A stretch of DNA of 64,000 nucleotides, from assembly GCA_963677625.2 (NCBI GenBank), contig CAXXSW010000002.1, positions 372,001 to 436,000 on the forward strand. The letters run 5' to 3'. Each line of letters starts with the position of its first letter. The first letter of the stretch is position 1. The position numbers were made by a program, and so were the translations under genes. Source of the stretch: UBA1351 sp963677625 (GTDB taxonomy: Bacteria; Bacillota; Clostridia; Lachnospirales; Vallitaleaceae). Shown piece after piece: positions 33,868 to 42,062 of the stretch. The notes under the pieces were generated by a model. The model saw only the letters and a list, made by a program, of their open reading frames with translations, ran no database searches and was not told the DNA's origin.

Positions 33868-34979
33868 GAGCTTTAGGCATTATTTTGGCAGGCGGTAAAA
33901 ATGAACGTCTGCATGAATTGACTCACAAACGTGCTTTGGCTGCAATGCCTATTGCAGGTTCATATCGTTCAATTGATTTTGCCTTGTCCAATATGTCAAA
34001 TTCAGGGATTGGCAAAGTTGCAGTTATTACCCAGTATAATTCCAGATCCTTGGTAGAACATTTAAGTTCTTCTAAATGGTGGGATTTTGGTCGTAAACAC
34101 GGAGGTCTTTTTGTCTTTACACCATTTATTACTCATGAAAGTTCACTTTGGTATCGTGGTACGGCAGATGCTATCTATCAAAACATTTCTTATCTAAAGG
34201 ATTCCCATGAACCCTATGTTATTATTTCCCAAGGAGATGGGATTATTAAGCAAGACTATAATGATATACTGAAGTATCACATAGAAAACAGGGCAGATAT
34301 CACCATCGTCTGTAAGAAAATTGATGATCCCGACCTTGAAAGGTTTGGTCATGTTGATGTTGATGAGAATAATCGAATTATTGAGTTTGAAGAAAAGCCT
34401 ATTGATCCACAGAGTAATCTTGTTTCCACAGGAACTTATATTATAAGAAGACGCTTACTTATTGAAATGATTGAAGCTTCTGCTAAAGAAGAACGTTACG
34501 ATTTTGTCAATGATATCATTATCAGATATCGAAAGCAGAAGAAAATCCTGGCTTATATGCATGAAGGCTTTTGGCGTTCCATAGCAGCGCTCCATTCTTA
34601 TTACAAGACAAATATGGAGTTTTTGCAGAAGCCTCTTAGGGATAAGTTCTTTAAGGAATTCCCAAGTATCCTGTCAAAAGTTGAAGACGAACCTCCTGCC
34701 AAGTTTAATCAGGGCTCCAATGTGTCCAATACCCTTTGCTCCGGTGGATGTATCGTTAATGGTACTATTTCCAACTCTATGCTTTTTAGAAAGGTATTTG
34801 TTGGTAAAAATACTGTGATCCGTAATTCTATTATTTTAGATGGTACTTATATTGGAGATAATTGTGTTATAGAGAACTGCATCGTGGATAGTCAATCTAC
34901 TATTGGTGATAATTCTGTTTTTGTTTCCGAAACAGAGGAACCAAGGATAGTGGTGAATCAAGAACAGATATATTTTTAA
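33864..34979 (+). CDS. glgD: Glucose-1-phosphate adenylyltransferase-like subunit GlgD
   Basis: Partner of GlgC in Firmicutes, usually considered regulatory. The 371-aa protein shares the fold (LAGGKNERLHELTHKRALAA, IDFALSNMSNSGIG, HVDVDENNRIIEFEEKP, YDFVNDII) but is shorter in the C-terminal beta-helix and carries changes at the catalytic region relative to GlgC. It overlaps the glgC end by 4 bp. A strong terminator follows at 35009. No glgA or glgB is in the window. Confidence 0.94.
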   Translation: MRALGIILAGGKNERLHELTHKRALAAMPIAGSYRSIDFALSNMSNSGIGKVAVITQYNSRSLVEHLSSSKWWDFGRKHGGLFVFTPFITHESSLWYRGTADAIYQNISYLKDSHEPYVIISQGDGIIKQDYNDILKYHIENRADITIVCKKIDDPDLERFGHVDVDENNRIIEFEEKPIDPQSNLVSTGTYIIRRRLLIEMIEASAKEERYDFVNDIIIRYRKQKKILAYMHEGFWRSIAALHSYYKTNMEFLQKPLRDKFFKEFPSILSKVEDEPPAKFNQGSNVSNTLCSGGCIVNGTISNSMLFRKVFVGKNTVIRNSIILDGTYIGDNCVIENCIVDSQSTIGDNSVFVSETEEPRIVVNQEQIYF

Positions 34980-35008
34980 ATTCTGTGAATCAAATATACA
35001 AGAGCAAA

Positions 35009-35060
35009 AACACAAGATATAGATTGGTTTTTCATTAAAAGTCGATATCTTGTGTTTTTT
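35009..35060 (+). terminator. Terminator of glgCD
   Basis: A 12-bp perfect stem AACACAAGATAT (35009-35020) and ATATCTTGTGTT (35045-35056), 24-nt loop and T6. Confidence 0.8.
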
Positions 35061-35094
35061 AATAAAAAACAATTATTCTGTAAAAAATGAAATG

Positions 35095-35110
35095 TTCGAC
35101 AATTGTCGGA
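35095..35110 (+). promoter_or_regulatory. Inverted Spo0A-box-like sites upstream of spoVG
   Basis: TTCGACA (35095-35101) is a perfect 0A box read on the minus strand (TGTCGAA); TGTCGGA (35104-35110) is a one-mismatch box on the plus strand. Together they form the palindromic core CGACAATTGTCG, 15 bp upstream of the -35. Confidence 0.55.
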
Positions 35111-35124
35111 AATATCTAAAAAAG

Positions 35125-35153
35125 TTGAAAATCAATGGTGTCTAGTTTATAAT
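35125..35153 (+). promoter_or_regulatory. Promoter of spoVG
   Basis: TTGAAA (35125-35130), 17-bp spacer, TATAAT (35148-35153): a near-consensus housekeeping promoter. No clear sigma-H promoter was identified. Confidence 0.7.
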
Positions 35154-35227
35154 ATTATGTATATTATATTATTGGTTGAGGAGAAGTGGAGTTCCACTCA
35201 CATCATGTTACAGAAAGGGGTACTTAA

Positions 35228-35521
35228 ATGGAGATCACTGATGTTAGGGTTCGTAAAGTAGCAAAAGAGGGGAAGATGAAAGCAGTAGTTTCTATTACTT
35301 TTGATAATGAATTCGTGGTACATGATATTAAAGTTATTGAAGGTGAAAAAGGATTATTTATTGCAATGCCAAGTCGTAAAGCGCTTGATGGAGAATTTAG
35401 AGACATAGCTCATCCCATCAACTCTGAAACTAGGGAGAAGTTGCAGACTGCCATTTTGAATAAATATGAAACTGTTTCATTGGCAGAACAAAACGATGGG
35501 TATTTAGTTGAAGAAGAATAA
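35228..35521 (+). CDS. spoVG: SpoVG family RNA/DNA-binding regulator
   Basis: Small regulator of 97 aa involved in septation and sporulation in Bacillus, and a nucleic acid-binding regulator in other Firmicutes. Family features: MEITDVRVRKVAKEGKMKAV start, FDNEFVVHDIKVIEG, and the basic-hydrophobic segment FIAMPSRKALDGEFRDIAHP. AGAAAGGGG precedes the ATG. Synteny with glmU and prs is as in Bacillus. A candidate Spo0A site lies upstream. Confidence 0.97.
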   Translation: MEITDVRVRKVAKEGKMKAVVSITFDNEFVVHDIKVIEGEKGLFIAMPSRKALDGEFRDIAHPINSETREKLQTAILNKYETVSLAEQNDGYLVEEE

Positions 35522-35526
35522 AGACG

Positions 35527-35561
35527 AAGGACTTTTGCTTAGAGGCAGAAGTCCTTTTTTT
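35527..35561 (+). terminator. Terminator of spoVG
   Basis: AAGGACTT (35527-35534) pairs with AAGTCCTT (35549-35556), with an inner TGC/GCA pair and a T7 tail. Confidence 0.8.
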
Positions 35562-35617
35562 AGGTCTTTAAGAAATATGTTGGATGGGGTATTATATTAG
35601 TGTAGTTTAATGCAATT

Positions 35618-35651
35618 CAAGTACAAAGTCTAAATTTGTACTTGCTATAAT
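35618..35651 (+). promoter_or_regulatory. glmU promoter with inverted-repeat operator candidate
   Basis: The extended -10 TTGCTATAAT ends at 35651 (TATAAT 35646-35651). A perfect 10-bp inverted repeat, CAAGTACAAA (35618-35627) and TTTGTACTTG (35635-35644), with a 7-bp spacer, fills the -35 to -10 interval and would put a bound repressor on the polymerase site. Confidence 0.55.
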
Positions 35652-35697
35652 TAGAAACATCATGTACAATGTGTGATGGAAAAGGAGAGTGTATACA

Positions 35698-37062
35698 ATG
35701 TCCATTATAAAAGCGGTGATTCTTGCTGCCGGAGCAGGCACCCGAATGAAATCAAATAAAGCAAAAGTTATTCATAAAATTATGGATAAAACAATGTTAG
35801 ATTATGTTATTGAATCAGCAATGGAAGCAGGTGCAACTGAGATTTGTGTTGTTGTTGGACATCAAAAGGAAGACGTGATGCAGTCAGTTACATATCCGGT
35901 TACTTTTGTTACCCAAGAAGACCAGCTTGGAACGGGTCATGCTGTTATGCAAGCGGCTGATTTTATTGGTGATGAAGGTGAAGTTTTTGTTTTGTTTGGT
36001 GACACACCACTGATTACAGGAGCAAGTTTATCTAAATTGCGGACCTACCATGAGATGAATCATCATGCGGTTACTGTTTTATCAACTCTTGTTGAGGATT
36101 CAGATGGATATGGACATATCATTCGAAATAGTAAAGGCCAGTTTGTAAAAAGTGTAGAGCACAAAGATGCATCTAAAGAAGAACGTATGGTAAAAGAGAT
36201 TAATACGGGTATGTATATTTACAATGCCAGGGCTTTAAAGGAATCACTGAACCACCTAACTAATAATAATGTCCAAGGAGAATACTATCTTCCAGATACC
36301 TTGGCATGGATTATGGATAAGGGAGAACCTGTTGAATCTATGAGAATCTCAAACTATGAGGAAACTCTAGGGGTTAACTCTAAGGTTCAGCTTCATAAAG
36401 CAACAACGATTATGCGCCGTCGTATCAATTATTACCATATGGAATCAGGAGTAACCATGCTAGATGCCAATCAGGTATACATTGGAAAAGATGTGGAGAT
36501 TGGAAGAGATGTAACAATCTTACCAGGCACTATTATTGAAGGTAAATCTAGCGTAGGTGAGGGATCGACAATTGGTCCTAATGCTAAGATTATAAACAGT
36601 CAAATCGGTTCAAAGACATGTGTTGATCAATCTACGGTTCTTGATTCTACCATAGGTGATGAGACCACCCTTGGTCCTTTTGCATATATAAGGCCGAACT
36701 CTATAATTGGAAACCATATTAAGATTGGTGATTTTGTTGAAGTGAAGAATGCTGTTATCGGCGATTACACTAAGATTTCCCATCTGACTTACGTGGGGGA
36801 TGCAGACGTTGGCCAACATGTCAATTTTGGGTGTGGTACAGTTGTTGTTAATTACGATGGCAAGAAGAAGCATCGTTCTACTATAGGTGATCATGCCTTT
36901 ATAGGCTGTAATACTAATTTGGTTTCTCCAGTAATTGTTGAGAAAAATGGGTATACTGCAGCAGGTTCTACCATTACTAAAACTGTACCGGAAGACGCTT
37001 TGGCCATAGCTAGAGCTAAACAGACAAACATTCTCGAATGGGTAAAAAAAAGAAATTCATAA
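35698..37062 (+). CDS. glmU: Bifunctional UDP-N-acetylglucosamine pyrophosphorylase/GlcN-1-P acetyltransferase
   Basis: Final two steps to UDP-GlcNAc: acetylation of glucosamine-1-phosphate and uridylyl transfer. The N-terminal pyrophosphorylase domain begins VILAAGAGTRMKSNKAK; QLGTGHAV and GDTPLITG follow. From about residue 250 a left-handed beta-helix carries hexapeptide repeats and the acetyltransferase site (NYDGKKKHRSTIGDHAFIG). The ATG at 35698 is 10 nt after AAGGAG; the GTG at 35689 abuts this site. It completes the glmM-glmS pathway encoded 30 kb upstream. Typical length, 454 aa. Confidence 0.96.
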   Translation: MSIIKAVILAAGAGTRMKSNKAKVIHKIMDKTMLDYVIESAMEAGATEICVVVGHQKEDVMQSVTYPVTFVTQEDQLGTGHAVMQAADFIGDEGEVFVLFGDTPLITGASLSKLRTYHEMNHHAVTVLSTLVEDSDGYGHIIRNSKGQFVKSVEHKDASKEERMVKEINTGMYIYNARALKESLNHLTNNNVQGEYYLPDTLAWIMDKGEPVESMRISNYEETLGVNSKVQLHKATTIMRRRINYYHMESGVTMLDANQVYIGKDVEIGRDVTILPGTIIEGKSSVGEGSTIGPNAKIINSQIGSKTCVDQSTVLDSTIGDETTLGPFAYIRPNSIIGNHIKIGDFVEVKNAVIGDYTKISHLTYVGDADVGQHVNFGCGTVVVNYDGKKKHRSTIGDHAFIGCNTNLVSPVIVEKNGYTAAGSTITKTVPEDALAIARAKQTNILEWVKKRNS

Positions 37063-37131
37063 GGGTAACTAGTGACACAGTATCGATAAACCGCGGAAAA
37101 CCAGCCACAAAGTGGCGCCTAGGAGGAAAAC

Positions 37132-38124
37132 ATGGCCAGTACATATAAGCCAAAAGATGGAATAAAAATCTTTTCTTGTAACTCTAATTTACCCCTTGCT
37201 AAAAAAATAGCTCAAGCTCTTGATGTAGAGCTTTCGGATATTCATGCAGGACAATTCAGTGACGGTGAAAGTTTCGTAAAAATCAATGAATTAGTTCGTG
37301 GATATGACTGCTATGTCATTCAATCTACTTCTAATCCTGTTAATGACCACTTAATGGAGTTGCTTATTGCAGTTGATGCCCTTAAGCGGGCCTCAGCAGG
37401 ACGTATCACGGCTGTTATTCCTTATTATGGATATGCAAGACAAGATAGAAAAGCGAGGGCCAGAGATCCAATTAGTGCAAGATTGGTGGCTGACCTTCTT
37501 AAGGCATCTGGTGTTGACAGAGTCTTGACAATGGATCTTCATTCATCTCAAATCCAAGGTTTCTTTGATATTCCTTTAGATCATATGCTAGGAAATCCTA
37601 TACTCATCGATTATTATAAGAAAAAGATTAAAGAAGTTGAAGGCGATTTTTGCGTTGTTTCTCCTGACGTAGGAAGTGTTAAACGAAGCAGGACTTTTGC
37701 TGAAAAATTAGATGTACCCCTTGCTATTATTGATAAGCGTCGTCCTGATGCTAATATTTCAGAAGTTATGAGTGTCATTGGTGAAGTTAAAGGCAAGAAT
37801 ATAATTATGGTTGATGATATGATTGACACAGCTGGTACTATCTGTAATGCAGCTAATGCTATGGGTGAAAAAGGTGCCAAGCGTGTATTTGCTTGTTGTA
37901 CTCATCCTGTTCTTTCAGGCCCGGCTATAGAGCGTATCGAAAAATCAGCTATTGAAGAGTTGGTTGTTCTTGACACCATCATATTAGATGACTATAAGTG
38001 TGTCGATAAAATCAAGCAACTTTCTGTATGTGATGTTTTTGCTAATGCCATTACAGCTATTCATGGTAATGAGTCTGTTAGTAAGCTTTTTGAGAAATTG
38101 ATTAAATTAGATACAGAGAAATAA
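37132..38124 (+). CDS. prs: Ribose-phosphate pyrophosphokinase
   Basis: Makes PRPP from ribose-5-phosphate and ATP, feeding purine, pyrimidine, His and Trp synthesis and providing the effector of PurR. Signature segments: FSDGESFVKINE, YYGYARQDRK (ATP loop), the metal and substrate motif MDLHSSQIQGFFDIP, and the PRPP-binding VDDMIDTAGTI (about residues 226-236). AGGAGG precedes the ATG. It is 69 bp after glmU and likely in the same transcript. Length of 330 aa is slightly above the usual 310-320. Confidence 0.96.
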   Translation: MASTYKPKDGIKIFSCNSNLPLAKKIAQALDVELSDIHAGQFSDGESFVKINELVRGYDCYVIQSTSNPVNDHLMELLIAVDALKRASAGRITAVIPYYGYARQDRKARARDPISARLVADLLKASGVDRVLTMDLHSSQIQGFFDIPLDHMLGNPILIDYYKKKIKEVEGDFCVVSPDVGSVKRSRTFAEKLDVPLAIIDKRRPDANISEVMSVIGEVKGKNIIMVDDMIDTAGTICNAANAMGEKGAKRVFACCTHPVLSGPAIERIEKSAIEELVVLDTIILDDYKCVDKIKQLSVCDVFANAITAIHGNESVSKLFEKLIKLDTEK

Positions 38125-38134
38125 AAGAAAAATT

Positions 38135-38165
38135 AAGAGTCCACAGATTGTGGACTCTTTTTTTT
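38135..38165 (+). terminator. Terminator of glmU-prs
   Basis: A perfect 11-bp stem AAGAGTCCACA (38135-38145) and TGTGGACTCTT (38149-38159), 3-nt loop, and a long T run. Confidence 0.9.
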
Positions 38166-38260
38166 CTTTTTTTTGATATAATATGATTAATCATTTTGTT
38201 AGTGAAAGGATAATTGTATAATGGAATTCATGATATGTTATTTTTTTTAAGAGAAATGTC

Positions 38261-38289
38261 TTGTCATTATCATATATTTCGGATATAAT
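38261..38289 (+). promoter_or_regulatory. Promoter of the Tad-like operon
   Basis: TTGTCA (38261-38266), 17-bp spacer, TATAAT (38284-38289). A leader of about 95 nt follows, with a small hairpin AGCCTG/CAGGCT (38354-38370). A second TATAAT at 38177-38182 lies in the T-rich tail of the prs terminator. Confidence 0.65.
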
Positions 38290-38391
38290 CTCTGTATGGT
38301 GGGTTAATGTGATGAGGAATTATTGCCGACCAGAATAACGTATTGATAAAATAAGCCTGGTATACAGGCTAGAGGATGAGAGAATTGAATA

Positions 38392-39837
38392 ATGGGAGAG
38401 CTATATCTTGGTAAATACAAGGTCTTACAGGTGTTAAAAGAATCACCTGAGGTCTTGGTTCTTTTAGCTGAACACATTCAGCTAAATTCCTACTGGATAA
38501 TTAAAAAACTAAATATAGTGTCTGATGATACTTACAGAGAAGTTGAAGTCTTAAAGAACCTTCGTTTTAAAGGTATTCCTTTGCTTGCTGATGTTATAGA
38601 GGAGAAGGGACAGCTTGTTATTGTTCGGGAATATATGCCCGGGCAGTCTTTACATGAATATTTTGGTGAGTATAAAGCTAAGTATAATACTAAGGGTCTA
38701 TCGGAAGAACATGTGGTTGATATTGGTTTGAAATTGTGTACGATTATTCAATACCTTCACGACTACCCTGAGCATCCTTTGATTTTTAGAGATCTCAAAC
38801 CGGGTAATATTATTATAGATCAAGATGGAAACTTAAGTCTTATTGATTTTGGTATATCACGATTTTATGATAATTCTAAAGAGAGGGATACAGAATATCT
38901 AGGGACCAAGGGTTTTGCATCACCTGAACAATATGGCTTTGGCCAGTCAAATGTTACAACGGATGTTTTTGGGATTGGTGCTGTTCTTTATTTTCTATTA
39001 ACAGGGGATGACATGGGAAAACCACCCTATCATGTAGATGAACTAGGAAGTAAGCGACAAGATATTTCACTTAAATTAGTGGATATTGTTAATAAATCCT
39101 GTTCCTTAAAAATGGAGAGGCGTTATCAGGAGGTTGGTCTCTTAATGGAGGCATTGTCTACCTGTGTCTATGATAATCGTGAGACTCGAGACGAAATATT
39201 CCATAATTTTAAAGGAAGGCTACTTGTTTTTGAACATATATATCCAGGTGGCGGCTCTACTTATAACTCGCTTATGATGGCAAAGGCTTGTATAAAAGCC
39301 GGTCAACATCCTTTGGTTATTGATATTAGCGGAGCACTGGAAGTATTAGAGTATCAGATGAAAGCATATTATGAAGGGCAATTGCTGATGTATGAACAAG
39401 TGCCTATACTTATCTATGACTCTTATAAGAAAGATGGAAGAAGTAAACCAGTCGATATAAGTCAGTATGATTGTATGATTTTGGATAAGGGTCATGAAGA
39501 AATTTCCTTTGAATTTGACAAAAAGGTTTTGTGGTTTACATCAACCTTTCTTTCCCCTTGGAAACTGGACTGCTTAGAGGAGCATATCTTATCGGAAGAT
39601 AAGAAGTGGATTTATTTAATTAGCGGCTGTAGTGTAAAAGCTTTCAGTGCGTTCAAACAGGAATATGAAAGAGTAAATATGTATCATATTCCTTATGAAC
39701 CTTTTTCTGAAGATGGGAATATTCAGGCTTTTGCTTCCATACTTATGGAGAAAGGAGTGATTTCGTGTTTGGAAAAAACAGACAAAACCCCAAGAAGAAC
39801 CTTAGGAATTCCCTTCATCAAAAGCACAAGACACTGA
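38392..39837 (+). CDS. Ser/Thr protein kinase fused to a degenerate P-loop domain
   Basis: A 481-aa protein. Residues 1-270 form a Hanks-type kinase: catalytic loop FRDLKPGN with D134 (Phe replaces the usual His), DFG with D152, and SPEQYG in the activation segment. Residues about 275-475 resemble a MinD/CpaE-type nucleotide-binding domain with altered Walker A YPGGGSTY (284-291, no Lys) followed by KACIKAGQHPLVIDIS. No transmembrane helix. It is the first gene of the Tad-like operon and may phosphorylate or scaffold the machine; this is inference. The next gene overlaps it by 73 bp. Confidence 0.8.
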   Translation: MGELYLGKYKVLQVLKESPEVLVLLAEHIQLNSYWIIKKLNIVSDDTYREVEVLKNLRFKGIPLLADVIEEKGQLVIVREYMPGQSLHEYFGEYKAKYNTKGLSEEHVVDIGLKLCTIIQYLHDYPEHPLIFRDLKPGNIIIDQDGNLSLIDFGISRFYDNSKERDTEYLGTKGFASPEQYGFGQSNVTTDVFGIGAVLYFLLTGDDMGKPPYHVDELGSKRQDISLKLVDIVNKSCSLKMERRYQEVGLLMEALSTCVYDNRETRDEIFHNFKGRLLVFEHIYPGGGSTYNSLMMAKACIKAGQHPLVIDISGALEVLEYQMKAYYEGQLLMYEQVPILIYDSYKKDGRSKPVDISQYDCMILDKGHEEISFEFDKKVLWFTSTFLSPWKLDCLEEHILSEDKKWIYLISGCSVKAFSAFKQEYERVNMYHIPYEPFSEDGNIQAFASILMEKGVISCLEKTDKTPRRTLGIPFIKSTRH

Positions 39838-40388
39838 CAATTGGACTTATAGGCACATCGTCAGGGGTAGGGGCGACTCATTTATCACTTATCTTAGGGA
39901 CTTATTTTAATAAACATAAACATAAGACAGCTATAGTAGAACTTAATGAATCACATGCTTTTGAGAAAATTGAAGAAGCATACGAGGGGCAAGGGAAAAC
40001 GAGCAACCAATCTTATTTCACCATGAAGAGAATGACTTTTTATAAGAATTATAAGGAATCTTTAACTACACTTAAGAACCATACTTACAGTGTAATTATT
40101 GTAGATTTTGGTAGAGTAACACCACGTGGCTATCAAAGCCTTAGAGATATGGATATTCAGCTTATGGTCGGTTATGGCAGCGAATGGAGGATTCATGAGT
40201 TTGCTTCCTACGTTAATAGTGGTGTAAAAAATCGAGTGAAATATTTACTAAATATGGGGAGCCATGATGAGGCACGGTGGTTCACTATGAAATATAAAGA
40301 AAAAGCAAGTCCTGTATTTTACTATAAGGATCCTTTTCATTGGACTAGAGAACTGGATCAGGAAGTTGAAAAAATCTTAGGGCTATAG
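39765..40388 (+). CDS. MinD/ParA-like protein of the Tad-like operon
   Basis: A 207-aa protein resembling a short MinD/CpaE ATPase. The Walker A region is LIGTSSGVGATHLS (about residues 28-41), lacking the usual Lys residues, and a hydrophobic strand YSVIIVDFGR fits a Walker B. A GTG start at 39765 is well supported by AAAGGAG at 39751-39757, 7 nt away, even though it overlaps the kinase gene by 73 bp. Probable localisation or assembly factor; ATPase activity is doubtful given the missing Lys. Confidence 0.75.
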   Translation: MFGKNRQNPKKNLRNSLHQKHKTLTIGLIGTSSGVGATHLSLILGTYFNKHKHKTAIVELNESHAFEKIEEAYEGQGKTSNQSYFTMKRMTFYKNYKESLTTLKNHTYSVIIVDFGRVTPRGYQSLRDMDIQLMVGYGSEWRIHEFASYVNSGVKNRVKYLLNMGSHDEARWFTMKYKEKASPVFYYKDPFHWTRELDQEVEKILGL

Positions 40389-40397
40389 GAGGAGAGT

Positions 40398-41525
40398 ATG
40401 TCGATTATTAGACAGCGTCATAAAAACTTATTGATTGCAGGAAGTATAGGTTTTGTTATTGCAATTACCTTATTGATTCTTGTTTATCTCATTTTGATTA
40501 GGGGTAATCCGTCGGCAATGAACTTTATGTTGAAAGACAGTCATTTGAAAATCACGGAGCAAAAAGCAGAAGAAGTAAAAAAAACAAAGGTATATACCCT
40601 ACTTGATAAGCTTGAAAAGGGGGCAGTCATTGAAAGAGAAATGTTGATGGCTATAGAAGTTGAAAATCGCCTCATACCAGTTGATTGTTTGACTAATATT
40701 GAAGATCTTATTGGTAAGACTTTAATGCTAGATTTAAGTCCAAGAACCTTATTAACTGAAAATATGATTTCAAGTGTTAATGGAGACAAGACTGCTGGAG
40801 AAATCGTTGAAATTGAGCTTGAAAGAATTCCTGAAATCATTCAAGTTGGTGACTTGGTAAATTTGCGTATACATTTTCCAACGGGCCAAAACTACTGCCT
40901 ACTAAAAAAGAAGGAAATTATACATATGAATACAAGTCTTCAAGTTGTTTTTATGGAATTGACACCGGATGATATTTTAGCTTATTCAAGTGCCCAGGAA
41001 GACTGTGCCAGATATTCAGGCGCCAAACTTGTAATGACCAAGATTGCGGGAGATGAATCGAATCCTGTTAGTACATATGAAAATCAATATCCATTAAATC
41101 CTAATGTCTTATCTATGAATTTTTCCCTTGACGACTGGGAAGAAAGGGTAAGAATTCGACAGGCACTTGATGATAGTCTTCAATATCTTTTTGAACAAAA
41201 TTCAAGTCCTTATAATTATACTCATTTTGATGAAGAGGTTAGATTAAGAGAAAGCTTGGAAAATCTTAAAGAAGATGAGCTTAGGAATGTAGAAGAAGGA
41301 TATGAGATTGACGAAGAGACCTTAGGTGATGAAGGTGATGTAAGTGATGAAGTTATGATTCAAGCAGACAATCAGGGCAGGGACACATCTTTTACAACTA
41401 ATGGTTCTAATGAAAATGGAGCAGCTCATTCAGAAAACGATTTAGGGTCAGTTGATGAAGCCAGTCAGGTAGAGGAAACAGGGAATGATGAATCAACGAC
41501 GGACCAACCAGATTTTGATTTTTAG
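40398..41525 (+). CDS. CpaB/SAF-domain-like pilus assembly protein
   Basis: A membrane-anchored protein of 375 aa. One N-terminal transmembrane segment (about residues 11-34) is followed by a SAF-like region (about 60-130: KVYTLLDKLEKGAVIEREML ... GKTLMLDLSPRTLLTENM) as in CpaB/RcpC proteins of Flp pilus systems. The last 120 residues are strongly acidic and probably disordered (EEGYEIDEETLGDEGDVSD). GGAGGAG precedes the ATG. In Gram-negatives CpaB works with the secretin; here no outer membrane is expected, so its role is unclear. Confidence 0.7.
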   Translation: MSIIRQRHKNLLIAGSIGFVIAITLLILVYLILIRGNPSAMNFMLKDSHLKITEQKAEEVKKTKVYTLLDKLEKGAVIEREMLMAIEVENRLIPVDCLTNIEDLIGKTLMLDLSPRTLLTENMISSVNGDKTAGEIVEIELERIPEIIQVGDLVNLRIHFPTGQNYCLLKKKEIIHMNTSLQVVFMELTPDDILAYSSAQEDCARYSGAKLVMTKIAGDESNPVSTYENQYPLNPNVLSMNFSLDDWEERVRIRQALDDSLQYLFEQNSSPYNYTHFDEEVRLRESLENLKEDELRNVEEGYEIDEETLGDEGDVSDEVMIQADNQGRDTSFTTNGSNENGAAHSENDLGSVDEASQVEETGNDESTTDQPDFDF

Positions 41526-41534
41526 GAGGTTAAG

Positions 41535-42062
41535 ATGGAGATTAGATATGATCAACAGCCAGGTAATGAATATTTTGCCAAGTGTTTGACCAAAATGAAA
41601 GATATACCAGTAAAAAAGTCCATATTTGCCAAAAAAGAAATGATAGAAATAAATAAAAAAGGGTTGGTTCTTGTTTGTAACACAGAAGAAGATTCACTTC
41701 AGTGGTTAAAAAAAGAAATAGAAAAATGTTATGAATGGCAGGGTGAGGATTTGTCATCAGTAACAATAGTGATTACAGACTACTATCCCGATAGTAAAAT
41801 TCGTGTCAAATATATTAAAGATATTTCCTTAAAAGGTTTGAACATAGTTAAACCTCCAGTCTTAATACCCTTAACCTTTAATGAAGGTGACACGATTATC
41901 AGGATTGAGAATAAGTATGATGAGAGGGTAGAAGTGATGGCATTATCGAGAAGTTATAAAAAAACGCTGAGGAAGGTACTTGACCAGTATGTGATAAAGC
42001 CAGTTAAGAAAGAAAAACAAAAGGGAAGAGGTGAAAAATATGCAGATCGCTCTTTGGTCTAA
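41535..42062 (+). CDS. Hypothetical protein of the Tad-like operon
   Basis: No family recognised. The protein has 175 aa, is soluble and mixed alpha/beta in appearance, and has a very basic C-terminus (KPVKKEKQKGRGEKYADR). It begins 9 bp after the CpaB-like gene with GGAGG before the ATG, and its end overlaps the next gene by 23 bp. Position indicates a part of the pilus or secretion unit. Confidence 0.65.
   Translation: MEIRYDQQPGNEYFAKCLTKMKDIPVKKSIFAKKEMIEINKKGLVLVCNTEEDSLQWLKKEIEKCYEWQGEDLSSVTIVITDYYPDSKIRVKYIKDISLKGLNIVKPPVLIPLTFNEGDTIIRIENKYDERVEVMALSRSYKKTLRKVLDQYVIKPVKKEKQKGRGEKYADRSLV

Noticed and set aside
38221..38250. Nine-codon ORF (MEFMICYFF) with an upstream AAAGGA as a leader peptide.
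   Set aside because: It precedes the best operon promoter (38261-38289), so it would be outside the main transcript; too short to support.
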